From Torreya grandis (lineage: Eukaryota; Streptophyta; Pinopsida; Cupressales; Taxaceae): a stretch of 64,000 nucleotides of DNA. Location of the stretch: assembly GCA_037957365.1 (NCBI GenBank), contig JARHVA010000006.1, positions 13,288,001 to 13,352,000 on the forward strand, given 5' to 3'. A program made the position numbers and the translations under genes. Below, piece by piece: positions 34,406 through 46,735 of the stretch (position 1 is the stretch's first letter; the number at the start of each line of letters is the position of its first letter). The notes beneath the pieces are model-generated. The model was not told the DNA's origin, did no database searches, and saw only the letters and a list, made by a program, of their open reading frames with translations.

Positions 34406-36924
34406 AGCTATTGACAAGGGATAATTGAAACTGCAAAACAAAAATTCTTGCTTTAAATACAATGACCCTTCTTCAACCAAGACCACCAATCAATCCAACC
34501 ATCTAAATACCAAACCAAAGGCATCCACCAACTTGGTTATACTTAAAACCACTCCACCACCAATTGTCAACCACCCCAACCCGACCAATTCTTCTAACTC
34601 TTCCAACCAACCAAACCGAAACCAAAACCGAGTTGCCCCAAAATAATATATTCCGATAGGGTAATCTTATGCTTTGGGTTTGGATAAACTACTCAAAGAA
34701 AACATCATACAACTTCCTCCTATAAAACCTCCCCAACAATTTGATGCCTCTCACCCTATACCTGGTTGGTACAATGAGAATGATCTTTGTGCTTTCCAAT
34801 GTGTTATTGGACATGATGTTAGTAGGTGCAATACCTTTAAAACTATTATCCAAAATGTGATTTATAAGGGAGAACTTGTATTTGATAATCCCAATGCACC
34901 CCCAAATTAGTCCCTTGACATATTTCATAAACCTTTTCCTAACCATGCCCCTTCCACCAACTATGATGATAATAAACTAAAATCAGCTCACACTCATGAG
35001 GTCTATACAATTAACGTCATTATTAGTGAACCTATCATTGAGGAGACCATGACCTCATCTACCCTTTCCTTTATTCCAGTCATTGAAGCAGTGGACTCAC
35101 CCTCTATTCCTTTGGACATTCAAATAGAGGAAGCAACCACCCCTCTTTCTTTACTTGTTAAGACCACAGATCTATTTACATCTCCTTTGATAGAAATACC
35201 AAAGGCGGCAACCATTGCTTCAACCACCTCTCACCCATTCCACCCATTGAAGTGGTTGAATTAAATACCATTCCTTTAGATATCCAAATAAAGGAAGCAA
35301 CCATCTCCATTCCTTCACTTGAGGCTATCACACCTTCACCTATCTTAGAACCACCCATTCTCTCTTTAGGAACCATCCCAAAAGAAGAGATCACCTTATA
35401 TACACTTTCCATGGAGGAGACTTCCTCCCAAACCTTGTAACCTCCCACCAAGAACATAGATAAAGAAACTAATGCCTCACCTCCACCCATGGGCTTAACT
35501 TTTGAAACCAATGGCCAAGGGATCAAACCCATTTACAAGCCTTTTTCTAGATTAGTCCAAAGTCTAGAGTTCACTTCTCAACCCAACCTAGATAGAGCCA
35601 CTTTTTGGCATCATCTTGGCCTCTCTTACCAAAACATTTTTGAACCTTCAACCTCCCTTGCATCCACCATCAAACCTATTACTACCTCAACCCCATCCTT
35701 AAACACTTCTTTATCTAAAACCATAGGGAACCATCCAACCCACCTCTATCTAAATTTGTCAAATCACCTTATGCCTCTATAACCAAACCCATCAAGAATC
35801 TAGGAATACTTCCTACACCTAGCCTTTCTCACTCATCTTTGAAGTTGGACTTAACCCCATCTAGTCCACCAAAGAAAACCCCAACCAAACCAACTAGGAA
35901 GGTAAAACCACCTAAACTCCCATCTCGAACTAGAACCTAACACCTCCTTCACACTTACTTTCTATCTTAGGACCCCATCCCTCTACTATCCCTATTACCT
36001 ATTCCTCATCTAGTAAACCTTCTCTTTTTACTCTACCCACACCTTCCTTCAAATCATCAAAATCCCCCATCATTCTTAACTAACCTAGCTACCTATACCT
36101 TCCCACCTATCACCAAACCTTCACCCTCCACCTCTAAATCTTCCACCACCAAACTAACCAAAACCAAATAATCCTAACCAAAACCATCTACCAAAACCCT
36201 TCTACCACATACAATTTTTGTGGTGAAGCCTACTCCTAAAAAGGCTCACACTCCTAAAACCAATAACCCAAAATCTTAAAACACCTTTGATCAAATCTTA
36301 TTTGACCATTGTACAAAGGTTGTTGCAAACCTCTTCTTTAATCCTACCACCCAACAAACGTTTTGATCCCTCACGTCTTAAACCATCATGGTTCAATGAT
36401 AATTTGATTTGGTCATACCATAGGATTACTAAACACGATATGGAGAACTGTAAAGCTCTCCAAATACTTGTCCATAGCTTATAGGATGAGGATGATCTGT
36501 TATTGGATGAACCTCCCTTGAGCCCATTACCAACCCTACCACCAACTCAACCCATCCAACATTTACCTACTCCTCCACTCTCAGTTGAAAGTGAGGAGGA
36601 ACCGAAGCAACCATCTAGCCCAACACCTCTCTTAATCCACACTATCTATATGGTGAACCGATCTCGGGCCCAACAAAAGGATAAGGGAAAAGAAAAAGTG
36701 GCCATACCATAGACCTACCTTTCTACCCCTCAATTGTCCAACCAAAACCAAACATCCTTACCTCTACCTTTACCTTCTCCAAAACCCAAAATATCTATTT
36801 TGGGTACCTCTCCTTCTAACCCTTCTAAAACCATCCAATGAGTGGTGTTAAAATAACTTCATTAGCCACCGGTGAAGATGAGCCTTTTTAACTAATCAAC
36901 ACCTCGCCCCATCACTACCAAGCA
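34406..36924 (+). pseudogene. E2 gag-PR spacer with two Cys/His motifs
   Basis: A long Pro/Thr/Ser-rich spacer in shifting frames. At 34780-34840 lies LCAFQCVIGHDVSRCNTFK, a C-x-x-x-C/H, GH, C motif resembling the CxxH...GHxxxxC knuckle of Tat elements. A diverged copy with the same lead-in (FDPSRLKPSWFNDN) lies at 36380-36460, having lost the first Cys but kept the later His and Cys (KHDMENCKAL). Nothing else is recognised. Confidence 0.6.
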
Positions 36925-37480
36925 TTGATAAAGGCCTTGGAAGCTATAGATGTTCAACTAGAAGATCCTCAACCTCTTGCATCTTTTATCAGAGCCCTTC
37001 AACTTTCTACCTTCGTTACCTTCCGAGATTCGGAAATACCTTTTGTCCATTCTAAAGATTCCAATCCTCCCCTCTTCATTCCTTCATACATCAATCAAAC
37101 CCATATCAAAAGGGTGATGATTGATGGAGGAGTTAGTATCAACATTATTTCCGCTCATGCTTATGACCAACTTCAATTGCCTAAGAACATCATGTTAGAA
37201 AATGCAATAGTCCTCCACTCTTTCAATGATACTATGGTAACTACCTTGGGGATAATTGTCCTCCACATCTGCTTGGGACCTCATATAATTACGAGACTTT
37301 TTTATGTTTTAGAGGGCGAGTTCTAATAAAACATCTTACTTAGATGTTTTTGGATCCGTGTTATGAGTTGTGTCCATTCTACCTTACACCGATGCATCAA
37401 ATTTGAACACAAAGGTCAAGTTGTTATCATAAGAGCTGACCCTAGTCCTTTTGCATCATGCAACATGACATATCGACCTA
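36925..37480 (+). pseudogene. E2 protease
   Basis: Active site MIDGGVSINII, catalytic Asp codon at 37123. The DGG form replaces D(S/T)G, as often seen in Tat proteases. It ends with a shifted segment equivalent to the usual W-I-H...STLHQ-LKF block (CVHSTLHRCIKFEHKGQVV). A frameshift and stop near 37326 separate the two parts. Confidence 0.82.
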
Positions 37481-38507
37481 ATGACGTTCTTATTCCTCCT
37501 TCATCCACCTCACCACCAACCAACAACACCACCTCATCAGCCAAAACCACCCTAGCTATAGATGAAGCTTCAATTAGATCATCTATTCCTTATTCCCAGA
37601 TCCTCATAGAGGACCCCTTGAAACCCAAGTTCCAACATTTCTTGCTGGGGGAATATCATCTTCTAGCCTTGGATGCTTTCCCTACTCCTCAAGTGTATGG
37701 GAACCTCACCTACGATCCTAGTTATGACCCCAACATTAGAACCATCATCCCTTTTGGACCTCCCAACCATCAAACCAATTTAATCTATGGGAGACTTGAT
37801 CATCCACTTCTTTCTTCCATCGCTACTTTTACCATTCGACCAATTACCTCTGACTTTTCTTATCTAGACAAACCAACATTTGCCAAACTATACCTTCACA
37901 TGTGTGCCTGGAAGGGATTTGGCCTAGGCCATTATGAGCATGGACCTCACGAGTTACCTACCATTAAAACTCAGAAACCTCACGAGCTATTTGGCCTTGG
38001 GTTCATACCACCATAAAAACCCACTTCACCTAAACCCATTACCACCATCGAGGAGGGTATACCATCTTCACCAACACCATCTCCTTCGAAGTTAGAGTAT
38101 TTCGATATCATCCCATCTAACTTTTTTTTTCATCAATACTATTAGTTTAGGCCCCTGGACTTATCAAAAAGATGATTGAACTAAATTCATCTTCTCATCC
38201 ATCCTAAAATGGTAGAAAACAATTCTCCTACCATCAACACCATCCAACATCAAGATGGTGATTCCATTCTCACCTACCTTGGTGTGGGGGATTCTTCTAT
38301 CCACAAATCCCTTCCTCTTAAGAACCAAACCATGTTGAATGAACCCACCCTCGATGTCAACTTGGGTACTCATGATAACCCTCACATTGTCAAGATCAGT
38401 CAATCCTTAGATTTCGTGAAACAACAAAATTGCCCTTATTTCCTTCATGACTGCAACATAGCATTTGTTTAGTCCTATCAAGATTGCTCGAGATTGACCC
38501 TTCTATA
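37481..38507 (+). pseudogene. E2 PR-RT linker with glycine-rich G-patch-like segment
   Basis: An open stretch to 38016 contains WKGFGLGHYEHG...HELFGLGF, whose glycine and aromatic pattern resembles the G-patch-like linker of some Tat polyproteins. G-patch motifs bind RNA-helicase partners in other proteins. The match here is by eye only. The rest is unassigned. Confidence 0.45.
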
Positions 38508-39262
38508 GCCCTTCACAACATTATCACCCATCCTGATGCTAAGCCTATTCGGCAAAAGCTTTGTAAGATGCACCTTTGCATCACCCTTCTAGTCAAAAAG
38601 GAGCTTCAGTGCCTCTTGTCTATCGATTTCATCTAACCCATCGATTATCCTCATTGGGTTTCTAACATCATTCCGATTACTAAATCCATAGGGGGACTTC
38701 ACCTCTGTATTGACTTTCATGACCTCAACCTTACTTGTCCAAGGGATGACTTCCCTTTGCCTAGCATTGACCAACTTGTTGATCTTACGACTGACCACAA
38801 GATGTTATCTCTCATGGATAGTTTCTTGGGATATAATCAAATCTTGATTGCCTCCAAGGATCAGCATAAATTTTTTTTCATCACCCCATGGGGAACCTTT
38901 TGTTACAGGGTCATGCCATTTGGTCTGAAAAATGCTGGAGCAACCTACCAACATGCTATGACCTACATCTTCCATGATCTAATCTATAAAATTGTAGAGG
39001 ACTATGTGGATGATTTTTTTGAAAAATATAAACATCACAAGGATCATCTAGCCATTTTCACTATAATATTCGAACGCTTAATCCATTTTCATGCCAGACT
39101 CAACCCCAAGAAATGTATTTTTGGGGTCCTTTCAGGAAAGATTCTTGGCTTTATCGTCTCTCTTCGAGAAATCGAAGTAGACCTTGCCAAAATCAGAGCA
39201 ATTTTGGAGATGCCTCCTCCAACCCACATTAATCAACTCTACAAGTTGCAGGGGAAGCTCTA
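38508..39262 (+). pseudogene. E2 reverse transcriptase
   Basis: Pre-RT stretch DAKPIRQKLCKM, then GLHLCIDFHDLNLTCPRDDFPLP, LMDSFLGYNQILI, the FFITPWGTFCYRVMPFGLKNA block, and the catalytic YVDD in EDYVDDFFEKY (about 39003). LNPKKCIFGV and GKILGFIVS mark the thumb. Catalytic residues are kept. One stop (38634 area) and frame changes inactivate it. Confidence 0.92.
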
Positions 39263-39875
39263 ATCCATCCATCCCTTCATCTCTCAGTTATTGGATAGAT
39301 GTCAACCCTTTCACCATCTCCTCAAGAAAGATACCTCTTTTAAATGGACCAAGGACTGCCAACAATACTTTAATTCACTAAAGAATAGCTTCTTTCTTCA
39401 CCCGTTCTTACCCCACCTAAAGAGGACCAACCCTTTTACCTTTATATATCTGCCATTGACCATTCTTTAGGGGCAATGCTCGCTCACCATGATGAACAAA
39501 ATAAAGAGCAAGTTGTCTACTATATAAGTCAAATGCTTATAGAGTATGAGACTCGGTATACCCATCTCGAGTCTCATTACCTCACCTTAGTCTTTGTGGC
39601 TTCTAAACTTCATCATTACCTTCTTAATCACAGAACCTACGTCATCACCAACACTGACCCACTCAAGTACATGCACTCTAAACCATACCAAAACTAACAT
39701 ATGGCTAAGTGGCTCATGCTTTTAGCTAAGTTTGATCTTGAGTTTCTCTAGCAGAAGTCAATTAAAGGGCAAGTCATTGTTGACCAATTGGTCGAAGCTC
39801 CTTTACCAGACAACCAATTGCCTCCTTTTGCATTTTATGATGAGTCCATTGTGACTCTTTCTTAAGAGGACCCTA
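39263..39875 (+). pseudogene. E2 RNase H (gypsy type)
   Basis: Connection and RNase H following RT: FTFIYLPLTIL region, then AHHDEQNKEQVVYYISQML, YTHLESHYLTLVFVASKLHHYL (Glu position) and ITNTDPLKYM (Asp position). Several stops. It joins the second RNase H directly downstream. Confidence 0.8.
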
Positions 39876-40300
39876 CCTACCAAATGACCATGTTATTCAA
39901 TGGTTCTAAATACCAGTGCAGTGGGGGTGCCAGAGTTATCCTCATTCCCCTTGATGGTGAACCTCTTCCTCTTTCCTTTAAACTTGAATTTGAATGTACC
40001 AACAATGTGGCTGAGTATGAAGCCCTCATCATAGGTCTCCAATTCTCTTTAGCCTTGGGAATTAAGACCATTAGTGTCTTTGGTGATTCCCAACTTGTGG
40101 TCAACTAGGTCAATGGATCCTACCAATGTAAGAATGATGTCTTGCAAAAGTATAAACAACTTGTAGACGTACTCTTAACATCAATCTATCATTACCTCAT
40201 CCAGTCTATTTCATGATTTGTCAACAAGTTCACAGATACAATAGCTTCCCTTGCTTCCCAAATCCCATCTCAACCTTCGAACTCTAAACTCTTTGTTACC
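39876..40300 (+). pseudogene. E2 second ('archaeal-type') RNase H
   Basis: MLFNGS (first Asp changed to Asn), NNVAEYEALIIGL (Glu kept), VFGDSQLVVN (Asp kept), then a stop and a decayed last motif (NKFTDTIASLAS). A second RNase H after the gypsy RNase H is the known hallmark of the Tat lineage. Compare E1 and E3, where the similar domain precedes RT. Confidence 0.85.
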
Positions 40301-40379
40301 ATCGACCATTTTATCACCCCATCTTATATCTATTCCGCCCTTCCTACCATTTGTAATGTAGAGCAATCTCCATCAAACA

Positions 40380-41640
40380 TATGGTACGAACAAACCTTCA
40401 ACTACCTCAACCTTGGCATTGTTCCTCCTAATCTCTCTAGGAATGCCCGAAGAGCCTTTGTTCAAAGTACCTCTCGTTACACCATACTAGGGGGAATCCT
40501 TTACAAGCATGGCTTTGACAACCTCCTCCATTGTCTACATAGTCATGAAGCTTCCCATGCTATCAGGAAGATGCATGACAAAATCTGTGGGGGACACTTT
40601 GGTGGTTTAGCTATCGCTAAACGTATCCTTCACCTTGGATACTATTGGCCCACCCTCAATTAGGACTACTACGATTATATAAAGTGTGTGAAATATCAAC
40701 AACAAGCCAATTTACATCACACACCTACCCATGTTCTTCAAGTATTCAAAGACTATTGGCCTTTTTCACAATGGGGACTCAATCTCATTGGGGAAATAAA
40801 CTCTCATTCTTCACAATGACATCAATCCATTATTACGACCATCGAGTATTTCACCAAGTGGGTGAAAGCTATTATTCTCATCTCAACTAAAGGAAACAAA
40901 ATAGTCAACTTCATCAACCATCACATCATCTGTCATTTTAGTGTTTCTCATATGATCATCACCATAATGGTAAATCTTTCAAGAACAAGCAAGTCTAAGG
41001 TCTCTACGATGCATTTGGCATTAAGTTAAGCTTTTAGTCACCTTACCATCCACAAATAAATGGACAAACGAAAGCCTCTAACAAAATCCTTAACAAAATA
41101 TTGACCAAAGTAGTCAATGCTTCAGGTCAGGATTAGCACCTACACATCCCCTTTGCTTTTTAGGCCTATCACACTAGCATTTGATCCTCTATGGGTGCTA
41201 CCCCTTTCTTTCTAGTATTTGGAGTAGAGACAATCTTGCCTTTCAAAGTACATATTTTCTCTCTTTGTATATATTTGCAAAGGATCATTTCTAAGAGTGA
41301 CTATCATCAAGAACGTCTAGCATGATTTGAGTTACTTGATGAGCATCACTTCACAACGCTTAACCATCTTCATGTCTATCAAGAGTGAATTAAGTGTGCT
41401 TATAACAAATACCTAAAATAATGAGAATTCAATATCAGAGACCTCGTCTTAAAAGAAAACCAATATGTAACCAATATGGAGAAAATCAAAAGAGGCAAGT
41501 TCTCTTTCAATTGGTTTGGACCCTACATAACCCATAAGTATGGATCATGATCTTATCATTTGTCCTCTCTCGAAGGCAAACTATAACCTAAGCCTCTCAA
41601 TGCTTTGCATCTATGTCCTTTCTTTTTTTAAAGGATCAAA
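40380..41640 (+). pseudogene. E2 integrase
   Basis: N-terminal zinc region (GGHFGGLAIAKRI, YYWPTL, then KCVKY with the last Cys lost), QWGLNLIGEI where the first catalytic Asp has become Asn, EYFTKWVKA, then a strongly decayed second half (TIHK, stop, MDKRKP for the usual PQ-NGQ-E region). The C-terminal block (IRDLVLKENQ, KFSFNWFGPYI) lies at 41430-41560. No chromodomain. Confidence 0.85.
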
Positions 41641-43215
41641 CTCACTTTTCTATCTAACTTAGGCTCATCCTTTGATTTACGAGATTTTCAACTTCACCTA
41701 CCTATTCCTCTCTCTTTGAGGACAATCGATTACAACATCGAACCATGTGATTTTCTGTCACAATCATAGCCTAATCCTAAATATGGGTACCACGACTCTA
41801 CCCATATCATAGTTCTCATGGATACTTTTCATCTCTGATCAGATGGAATCCCATGGTCATTTGTATCTCAAAACCACCTCTTTTACCTATCAGTACCTTT
41901 TTATGCTAAAAGTTTTTCCCTCATAAAGGTAAACTTATAAGCCTAATTAGACTCGTCCATGTCTAAAACCTTCAATCAAAACAATTAGGATACCAAAATA
42001 CCACTTGGGTCACATATCTCTAACATAGCAGACTAGTCCTTTGAAACAACTGCCTTAAACTAAAAATTGTTAAAAGATAGATTGCTCCCTTGAAGGAGAG
42101 ATACCAAATATACAAACCCAAACTTAGACCACTCCCTTGAAGGATGACAAAGTCAAATGGGTCAAAAGCAATCATTTGAAGCTTCTCGCATCGATCAACT
42201 TCACAACCTATGAAAAACAAAAAACAAAAAATAAAAGACCCTATATCAAAATCAGAATAAGCTATCCCAATAAAGATGCAATCAACTTTCATATATAACA
42301 TTAGTAAACTTTCTGCATCAATCAGTCTACACCTAGAATTATGACATGGACTTGTCTAATTTGGTTCTTAGGTCACCTATAAAAAGGGTAAACTAACCCA
42401 CACAAGTTTACCTTGCCTATCCACCCATTTACCTTTCACCTACCACCTATCTCCCCTTTATACCATCTTTTAATTCAAGGGATTATGAGCTTACTTGACA
42501 CAATGTGAACAAGACACCATTTTATCAATCAAAGCATGCTAATACGAAGCATTTGAAAGGCTTATGTTCCTTAAGCCAATCTAACTTTGGTTTTGTTAGG
42601 TCCTTACCAATGAAAAGGCATTGTGTTTTTTCCTTACCCTCTTATCATTGGTTCATGTAGATATGCATCTCATGATTCTCATTTCTTCTTTCCTACATTT
42701 AGTTTGTTATCTAACTTACTTTATATGCTTTCATTACATCCTTAACTATAATCACATTACAACTCCATGATCATGAACACTAAATATCAATGATAAACAT
42801 AACATTATGAACCATATCCATGAACCACATCATATATCTATCTATGATCAAAACATCAAACACGATATAAATATCATATCATAAACCATATTAATAACCA
42901 TAATTGAAGCATTCATCATCATATCCATGAACAAAACAAAAACATCATCCATAAGTCATTATATGCCTAAAGCTACTGAGCACATCTCATAAGCATAAAG
43001 CATCCAAAACATCAAAAACATGTAAACCATGAACCATAAACATACATCATATATATAACATCATGAACATCATCATATACATCATGTCGATAAAATAAAT
43101 AATACATGTAATAATGTATAAATCTCTCTCTCTCATGTACATCTCACATCATCGACATGCAAGCCGGTATCAAAATCATGTACATCTACACCTATATAAC
43201 ATATCATATATAATG
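41641..43215. other. E2 tail, first part, no gene seen
   Basis: No protein domain recognised. 42720-43200 is AT-rich, with many short CATCAT, ATGAAC and CATATA words, a degenerate simple-repeat stretch. Confidence 0.5.
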
Positions 43216-44990
43216 CCCTTGAGGCACCACTACCACTAGCCCCTCCTGCTTCTGCTTCTACACTACCATCTCGTGTTGGTCCCCCTAGGATGTCTATATG
43301 TCTACTCACTATAGAGGTCCATTACCCTAGAGCCATCACTGCTGGTCCACCTGCTAAACTAGCCCCATACTCTCTCCATTTCAACTGCTCTGGACATTGT
43401 GCCAACACTATAGCCTCGTAATATCTCAACTCTTCCATTGTGGCCAAGTATTGTGTCATAGTAATCATCCCTGGTGGCCTTCTTGCTGGTACTGATGCTG
43501 CTCCTACCCTTTGCCTCAGGGTGTCCCTCTCTTGAGTCACCAATCTCAGTGAAGTCCTACCCTGATCTCTTTCCACCATAATACTGGTAACTTGACCTTA
43601 TAAAGTGATAATCTATCCCTACAATGTGGCCACCTATACTTGTAATCCTATAATCTGAGCCTGTGCAACTACTAGTGCTTCCACTACCTATCCATCCTGA
43701 CTACCACCCTTCACCTATGCCCCAGCTAGATCCAAATCCATGGCCTTTAAGCCCCCATCATCCCATCCAAAATTGGTTGCTACATATAGGGCTTGATACC
43801 ATGTCGCATATCCATCAACAAAACCAACATCATCTATCATTGCTTTGGCTAGTAGCTCCTCATGATCCAACACTACATCTTATGGCTATGGCTTTGGTAG
43901 TAGAAACTTTGCATACTCCCTCTTGTATCTCAAGAATAGAGCCATAATCTCTTGCACAAGGCTGAACTACCTCCAAATTCTATCGAATGGGATGATCCCA
44001 GTCTTACGATCTCACCTCCCATAAACCCACCTCCAACTCTACAAAGATAGAGTGTGATAGTTGTAGAGGGCTCACCTAAGCCAACCCACATATGGCCTCT
44101 AGATCACATCACCCACAACTAAACCCTCCAATGCATCTCAGAACTAGTCAATGTCCCTCACACCTCCACCTGCTCTAGTCAATGCATAATCTCCGCTCCA
44201 CTAGATAAAGCCCACTATGAAGTGTACCTAGGTGTATCCCTCCCAGGGTAACCCCAATGGCTTCAACACCCTAATATGCTTGTATTCCCAACAATGGAGC
44301 ATGAACCCAACACTAATACCATATTGAAAGTGAGCTAAGAATCCCCATAGCTCCTTATAATTCTATGCCAACAAAATAAGAGCCCACCCAAACACTGTCC
44401 TGCCCCACAACATCTCTACTAACACTCTCAACAGTAGATAGGGAAACCGTCCACTACTTGATTCCGGCAATAGAAAACAAGACAATACCATCATCATCAT
44501 AGTCATCAAACATTGGTCCTCTAGAGCCCTCTAGTACAAAAGTCTATAGCTAAAGCCACCAAAATGCCACCTGACATGGACCTGATCCTTACCATACAAC
44601 AATTCCACATGGTAATCCCTCTCCTCACTCTCAATATGGTAAATCGGCTCCTCCCTAATGAGAAATCATGTAATCCTATGCGCATCCTCTAGTAGGATGG
44701 TAATCTCTCCTATCGGTACAAAAATGTGTTTATGGTTGGGTCCCATCTCTCGATGAAGGCCATGATTATAGTCGCATCCTGTGGTAGGTGCTGATAGTGA
44801 ACTATGAATCCAAGGCCAACCTCCTCTATGTGTGTCCATTCATCCCCAATCATCCTATCATAGATCTTTGAAAAGATCCTAAAAACTTGATCCCTTATTT
44901 AGATCTGGTCTCGTGCTTGCAAAACAATCAAGTTAGCATGCACACTTCACTTATTTCCATTTACTTCATTCATGCTACTTAAATCGACCT
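43216..44990 (-). pseudogene. Antisense plant mobile domain (PMD) ORF of E2
   Basis: Reading leftward: FRIFSKIYDRMIGDEW, then DATIIMAFIERWDPTINTF, a frameshift, then FVPIGEITILLEDAHRI. This is the plant mobile domain signature (normally ERW-P-THTF-LP-GEMT-TL-DV--LGL). Further on come RDYHVELLYG, TVFGWALILL and an HCWEYKHIRVLKPLG block, also PMD-like. The C-terminal part (43322-43579) is open and heptad-rich (DTLRQRV), perhaps a coiled coil. At least eight stops. PMD proteins in plants include the MAIN family, and antisense ORFs between integrase and 3' LTR are known in Retand-type Tat elements. A transposon-borne copy is the likely reading; its function is unknown. Confidence 0.72.
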
Positions 44991-46721
44991 CTCTATCAAC
45001 CTAAACACACCTAAATCAAACTATTCCCATCTGACAAACATTTCAACATTTTAACCTAATGATTCTATCATAAACATCTACCCTACCCCAAAAAAATTTA
45101 AAAATAACACCTTCTCTAAACCTATCCAAGTGATACCTAACACTACCCACCAACCATTCTAACATCTCCATCCTACTTGGACATTATCCTATCTTTACCT
45201 ACACTTGACATTTTACCCATTTAACACCTTTAGAAAAAAACATTCTTAACCATTTAAAACCTTTTTCCTAAACTTTTTATTCACCCACCTTCCCCAAGCA
45301 ACTCGAGCGTTGACAGTTACTATGACTGCCGATGGTCCAATCACCCTTTGTTCTTCGATGGTCGACCAATGATGATCAAGCTTGATTGTCAACGATCAGG
45401 TCAAACCACCGACAATCACTATGTATGATCGCCAACAACAAAACCCTTGATTTACCTCGTCAAACTAAAAAAAAACAAACCACATTCAACAATAAAACTA
45501 CCTAAATCTATCCTTTACACTACCCTCATCCCATATACTCTTCCAATTCTAAATTTCATCAGTTAATTTTCCTAATTTCACCCAAAATGTAAACCTAGGT
45601 CAAACACCCAAAACCATATTAAATCCACCACAAAACAATCAACTTTAACTAAATAATAGACCTAATCCATTAATCTAAAAAATTGAAGCACCCCTACCTC
45701 ATTCCTCGACTACTATTGAGGACAGAGTCCACACCTTGCTGTTCGGTCGTGCCCTCATCCACTCTACATCACTAGTCCTTGCAGATCACCTCAACACACT
45801 TCTCTTACCAATCAATAACCTCAACCTTAGTTGAACACTCAGTCAACTCTCTCAACAAAATGCCAAAGTACCAAATCGTCAGAATACACGGAGGTCAAAA
45901 TGTCAAAATTGAAAATGAAATTTTATTTTCATTTTTTATATTCTGCACTTTTAGGGTTTTACCTTGACCATTAACGATCAGGGTGACCATCGATGGTCAA
46001 CCTTGGAAACCCTAATCGTCAATGGTGAGGGTGTCACTTTTAAATTTTTAAGCACCCAACCTAGGTACCAAATTTTCGGAGATCACCTAATATCCCCCAA
46101 ACCAAAACTTGAACTTTTTGGAGATTCCCCTTTCTCTAACCAACCATTAGACTATGTCCACCTCGACATTAGCTATTTTTGACTTGAACTCTCATATGTT
46201 TTACAATGAACCTTGCATTGGTTTTTTTGATCACATCGACCAACCTTGTCATGTTGACCATTTGAATTTGCACCACCTTGTGCATGACTAGATCATTTAT
46301 GTTTGTCAAGGGAACACTTCCTACCTCAGATACCTATGAAAACACTGTTCCTATCTAGGAGACTTATAACGTAACCCAATCAGCTATGACTAACACTGTA
46401 GACCAGTTACCCTATCACTTGTCTTTCTAGAACCAACCTTATTTTTACCAACATTGATAATCTTAGTCTTTATGTGATCTTGATTATCACACTTAGTTAC
46501 ATTTTCTGCACATGTTTGCATCTTAAATGCACAACCCCACCTTTTTGTCACCAACCTCATGACTCACCATATGCCACTTATCAAACCCCAACTCGACTTT
46601 TGTTTGACCTCATTGACTCACAGTTTGAGGGGGAACACCTCCTCTCATACTTGGGACAAATAGACCTTCGACTAAGTAATCTATTTTTATTTTGTAACTT
46701 GTTAATTCAAAGCTGTATAAC
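44991..46721. other. E2 tail, second part
   Basis: No gene recognised. It holds two clusters of the TCGA quasi-palindrome, at 45305-45435 and 45965-46035. The latter includes the perfect 16-bp palindrome TGACCATCGATGGTCA (45984-45999). Confidence 0.6.
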
Positions 46722-46735
46722 AAAGAGGGGCAAAA
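46722..46735 (+). other. E2 polypurine tract
   Basis: AAAGAGGGGCAAAA directly precedes the 3' LTR. It is purine-only except for one C. Confidence 0.75.
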
